From the NCBI RefSeq assembly GCF_002196705.1, contig NZ_NADJ01000026.1:1-64000 (forward strand): a stretch of DNA of 64,000 bases, written 5' to 3'. The position numbers were made by a program, and so were the translations under genes. Each line of letters opens with the position of its first letter. Position 1 is the first letter of the stretch. This DNA comes from Desulfosporosinus sp. FKB (GTDB lineage: Bacteria; Bacillota; Desulfitobacteriia; Desulfitobacteriales; Desulfitobacteriaceae). The notes under the pieces were generated by a model. The model saw nothing but the letters and a program-made list of their open reading frames with translations, did no database searches and was not told the DNA's origin. This document shows positions 61,108-64,000 of this stretch, in pieces.

Positions 61108-63465
61108 TTAGAAGGCTGTATGCTCTGTCCGGGCAATAATCTCCTCCTGCAGGGCTTCACTGAGATCGCAGAAATAATCGCTGTATCCGGCGACACGGAC
61201 GATGAGATCACGGTACTTTTCCGGTTCTTTCTGAGCAGCCCGCAGGGTTTTAGCACTGACAACATTAAACTGAATATGGTGACCGCTCAATTTGAAGTAG
61301 GAGCGAACGAGCTGGACTAATTTCTCAAGTCCTTCATCCCCCTCCACTACTTGGGGAGTAAACTTCAGATTCAGCAATGTCCCTCCTGTGCGGGCATGAT
61401 CCATTTTCGAGGCGGATTTGATAACCGCCGTCGGTCCTAAGCGATCAGACCCCTGAACAGGAGAAATCCCTTCGGAAAGCGGTTCCCAAGCCCTGCGGCC
61501 ATCAGCCGTAGCACCAATGACCGAGCCGAAATACACGTGGCAGGTAGTTGGCAGCATGTTAATGCGATAAACCCCGCCTTTCGTCGTTGGCCGCCCATTG
61601 ACTTCGTTATAATAGGCGTTGAAAATGTCAACCATGATTTCATCGGCGTAATCATCATCATTGCCAAAATGGGGAGTTTTGTTCAGCAACAACTGACGAA
61701 CTCCTTCGTATCCAGTGAAGTTTTGCTCTAACGCTTTCAGCAGTTGTTCCATGGTCAGGTCCTTTTGCTCATAAACATGACAACGGATGCCTGACAAGGT
61801 ATCTGTAAGGCTTCCCAGACCGACGCCTTGAATATAGTTCGTGTTATAGCGGGCACCGCCGTCGTTGTAATCCTTGCCTTTGAGAATGCAATCGTCGATG
61901 AGTATGGACAGAAAAGGTGAGGGCATATAGGCGGCATAAAGACGCTCGATGATATTGCTCCCCTTAACCTTAATGTCAATGAAATAATGAAGCTGCTTTT
62001 GAAAAGCCTCAAAAAGTTCTGCATAGGAACTAAAGTTTTGGGGATCACCGGTTTCCAGACCCAATTGCCGACCGGTCCGCGGATCGACCCCGTTGTGCAG
62101 GGTCAGTTCAAAAATCTTCGGCAAGTTGAAATACCCTGTAAGGATATAACTTTCTTTGCCAAAGGCGCCTGTCTCAACGCAGCCGCTGGTACCGCCTTGG
62201 CGGGCGTCCTCAATGGATTTACCCTGGCGCAGCAATTCTTCAACCACAGAGTCGGCATTAAAGACGGAAGGCTGACCCCAGCCTTTGCGGATGATGCGAG
62301 CCGCTCTTCTGATAAAACGATCAGGATTCTTTTTGCTCAGTTGAATATTGGAACTGGGCTGCAAAAGGCGCATTTCATCGATGACCTCTAAAACGAGGTA
62401 AGTGACATCATTGACTCCATCCGACCCATCCGCTTTAAGTCCGCCGCTGTTGATATTGGCGAAATCCGTATAAGTTCCGCTTTCCGCTGCGGTTACCCCC
62501 ACTTTAGGCGGTGCCGGCTGGTTGTTAAACTTGACCCAAAAACACTGCAAAAGTTCCTTTGCTTTTTCTTCGGTCAAAGTCCCATCAGCTAAACCTTTCT
62601 TATAAAAAGGATATAAATGCTGATCCAGCCTTCCCGGGTTAAAGGCATCCCATGTATTAAGTTCCAGGATAACACCGAGATGAACAAACCAGTAAGCCTG
62701 CAGAGCCTCCCAGAAATTTCTCGGGGCATGGGCAGGAACATGGGAACATACTTCGGCAATGGTTTCCAGTTCCACCTTGCGCAACGGGTCTGTCTCAATT
62801 TGGGCAATTTCTTTAGCTTTTTGGGCATACCGCTCAGCAAATGAAATGATCGCTTCAGCGCAGATCCTCATGGCCTTTAGTTCTTCCTGCTTCTGATACG
62901 CTTCTGCATCGTTTAAATAATCCAGCCTTGCCAAGTGATCATCAATTTTCCGGATAAAATTCAAAAAGCCGAAACGATAGATTTTATCATCAAGAACGGT
63001 ATGGCCTGGTGCCCTCTGTTCCATAAACTCCGTGAAAATACCGGCATCATATGCTTTTTTCCATTCCTCGGACATCTCCTGAAAAATCAAATCACGTATA
63101 GAATTTCCTTGCCAATAGGGAATAATTCGCTGTTCGTAAGCATCACGAACCTCCTGACTTACTTTAAAAGAAATCTTGGGCCGTGAGTCAAGAATATCTA
63201 AATCCTCAAGAGAGTGACAGCAAAGTTCAGGATAGGTATAAGTCGCCTTGGGCGCAGGCCCTCTCTCCCCTACGATCAATTCTCCCGGATTGAGGCAAAT
63301 CTCTTTGCGCTCCAGCATGTACTTAAAGGCCAACGCCCTGCGGACGGGTACGGAGGTATTGTTGGCTTGACGATAAAATTCCGTCATCAATTCTGCCCTT
63401 TCCGCTGAAATATAGGCTTCGGTTTCTAAACTCTGCTGCCGGAGCATGGTTACTCGTTCATTCAT
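61108..63465 (-). CDS. hypD: trans-4-hydroxy-L-proline dehydratase (glycyl radical enzyme)
   Basis: A 785-aa glycyl radical enzyme that removes water from trans-4-hydroxy-L-proline to give delta1-pyrroline-5-carboxylate. The thiyl Cys lies in GGTSGCVETGAFGKE near residue 430 and the radical Gly in RVAGYSDYF near the C-terminus. Many segments recall the C. difficile enzyme (EFMEQRAPGHTV, DAFNPGRLDQHL, GGARYNTNYIQGVG, ISPVQGSDRLGPTAVI). ATG 63465 (MNERVTMLR) follows GGGGAGG; the longer frame overlaps that site. The activase gene lies upstream in the same direction. Confidence 0.95.
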   Translation of the reverse strand: MNERVTMLRQQSLETEAYISAERAELMTEFYRQANNTSVPVRRALAFKYMLERKEICLNPGELIVGERGPAPKATYTYPELCCHSLEDLDILDSRPKISFKVSQEVRDAYEQRIIPYWQGNSIRDLIFQEMSEEWKKAYDAGIFTEFMEQRAPGHTVLDDKIYRFGFLNFIRKIDDHLARLDYLNDAEAYQKQEELKAMRICAEAIISFAERYAQKAKEIAQIETDPLRKVELETIAEVCSHVPAHAPRNFWEALQAYWFVHLGVILELNTWDAFNPGRLDQHLYPFYKKGLADGTLTEEKAKELLQCFWVKFNNQPAPPKVGVTAAESGTYTDFANINSGGLKADGSDGVNDVTYLVLEVIDEMRLLQPSSNIQLSKKNPDRFIRRAARIIRKGWGQPSVFNADSVVEELLRQGKSIEDARQGGTSGCVETGAFGKESYILTGYFNLPKIFELTLHNGVDPRTGRQLGLETGDPQNFSSYAELFEAFQKQLHYFIDIKVKGSNIIERLYAAYMPSPFLSILIDDCILKGKDYNDGGARYNTNYIQGVGLGSLTDTLSGIRCHVYEQKDLTMEQLLKALEQNFTGYEGVRQLLLNKTPHFGNDDDYADEIMVDIFNAYYNEVNGRPTTKGGVYRINMLPTTCHVYFGSVIGATADGRRAWEPLSEGISPVQGSDRLGPTAVIKSASKMDHARTGGTLLNLKFTPQVVEGDEGLEKLVQLVRSYFKLSGHHIQFNVVSAKTLRAAQKEPEKYRDLIVRVAGYSDYFCDLSEALQEEIIARTEHTAF

Positions 63466-63590
63466 TTCGACCTTTCCTCCCCTCGGAAACTTCAACATTT
63501 CTTGATACTTCTATTACCTTAATACTCAAAATACCAATACCTAAAAATAATGCTTGAATTACTTTACATTTTAAGATTTTAATACATAAC

Positions 63591-63669
63591 CAGTGAACTC
63601 GCTTAGCTAAAGCTGAACATCGGGGCTTCAGATACAATAATGTCCAGTGGACATTATTGCCGAGCCGCC
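63591..63669 (-). repeat. Dispersed structured repeat, copy 2
   Basis: 79 bp, inverted relative to copy 1 at 20361-20440. The conserved arm (TTAGCTAAAGCTGAACATCGG region) is followed by a perfect 11-bp hairpin with loop AGT (63635-63645 / 63649-63659). It lies in the 340-bp gap between hypE and hypD, so it would be in the hypD transcript leader. Confidence 0.85.
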
Positions 63670-63805
63670 TTTCCCAATTGGAATACTTAGCGGCGAAGGA
63701 GGACTCTACCCCACCTGAAGTTAACGAAGGATCCACCCCCACTTATATAAAATGCAACACTAAAGTTCAGCCCAACCATTCTTTTTTGATGATTAATTTT
63801 CAGTA

Positions 63806-64000
63806 CTAACCACCGATTTTAACCTTTAACCCATACTGTTCCAACTCACTTTTGATCCGCTCCATCTGCTCATTCTCAGGAGCTTGGATGTCCGGCAGCT
63901 GATATTCCAGACCCAACCGTTTGTATTTATCTACACCAGCCCGGTGATAGGGCAGCAAATGAAGTTCTTGAACTCTTTTCAAGGAGGCAACGAATTCTCC
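63806..64000 (-). CDS. hypE: Glycyl-radical enzyme activating enzyme, C-terminal part (HypE-like)
   Basis: The last 64 residues of a radical SAM activase that installs the glycyl radical on HypD. The C-terminal family motif HLLPYHRAGVDKYKRLGLEY is visible, followed by a tail ending LKVKIGG. The CxxxCxxC cluster and the start lie beyond the window. It is transcribed toward hypD, 340 bp away, with the structured repeat between. Confidence 0.85.
   Translation of the reverse strand, partial: GEFVASLKRVQELHLLPYHRAGVDKYKRLGLEYQLPDIQAPENEQMERIKSELEQYGLKVKIGG

Noticed and set aside
63458-63742. 94-codon minus-strand open frame between hypE and hypD
   Set aside because: It crosses the dispersed repeat and ends in the hypD ribosome binding site; its coding appearance comes from the repeat.

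Overview
The window looks like the chromosome of an anaerobic, spore-forming Clostridia member of the Desulfosporosinus/Desulfitobacterium type (Peptococcaceae). The grounds are low-GC Firmicutes housekeeping genes (PolC, GatCAB, PcrA, Mn-dependent pyrophosphatase), corrinoid methyl-transfer genes, glycyl-radical chemistry, sigma-54 regulation, and strong GGAGG ribosome binding sites with many GTG/TTG starts. The genus is inferred from gene content. I saw no rRNA, tRNA, CRISPR array, transposase or integrase.

Layout. (1) About 1-9.9 kb is visibly GC-richer and reads as part of an integrative conjugative element. All genes are on the minus strand: a CpaB-like pilus protein (cut by the window edge), a prepilin peptidase, a small pilin-like membrane protein, a YodL-domain protein, a 1544-aa SLH protein with eleven beta-sandwich repeats, two AbrB-like proteins, a D12-class DNA adenine methylase and unknown proteins. 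Intrinsic terminators sit in the short leaders of several of these genes. (2) A GNAT acetyltransferase (10 kb) and the rlmD/rumA-type 23S rRNA methyltransferase follow; the 3' end of rumA is a known integration site for mobile elements. (3) 12-20 kb: an ABC exporter pair, a CPBP protease, a CoA-transferase with a sigma-54 promoter, and isocitrate dehydrogenase plus a homocitrate/Re-citrate synthase. (4) 20-29 kb: the pcrA-ppaC-ligA-gatC-gatA-gatB housekeeping group. (5) 29.5-34.5 kb: a corrinoid methyl-transfer operon (GntR regulator, corrinoid protein, UroD-type methyltransferase, an overlooked 57-aa protein, ASKHA reactivating protein). (6) 34.6-48 kb: asnS, a chemoreceptor, a MutS-like membrane ATPase, a DUF815 ATPase, an ABC-F protein, membrane proteins and a CBS-PAS sigma-54 activator. 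(7) 48-52.5 kb: polC.

(8) 53-64 kb is the most interesting part: a locus apparently devoted to proline and both hydroxyproline isomers. On the plus strand, an ornithine-cyclodeaminase-family reductase is paired with a proline-racemase-family protein whose second catalytic Cys is Thr. That is the signature of trans-3-hydroxy-L-proline dehydratase, so together the pair would make L-proline. Divergently, behind a textbook -24/-12 promoter, a five-subunit iron-sulfur flavoprotein dehydrogenase and PruA would take proline through P5C to glutamate. At the end, HypE/HypD (glycyl-radical trans-4-hydroxy-L-proline dehydratase) feeds P5C into the same PruA step. The sigma-54 activator at 46.3 kb is a candidate regulator. 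The function of the combined locus is inferred.

Notable non-coding structure: a roughly 80-bp dispersed repeat in two inverted copies whose 11-bp hairpin changes by compensatory substitutions, a perfect 40-bp palindrome, a five-unit hexanucleotide repeat in front of the sigma-54 regulator, and a REP-like palindromic element between ligA and gatC.
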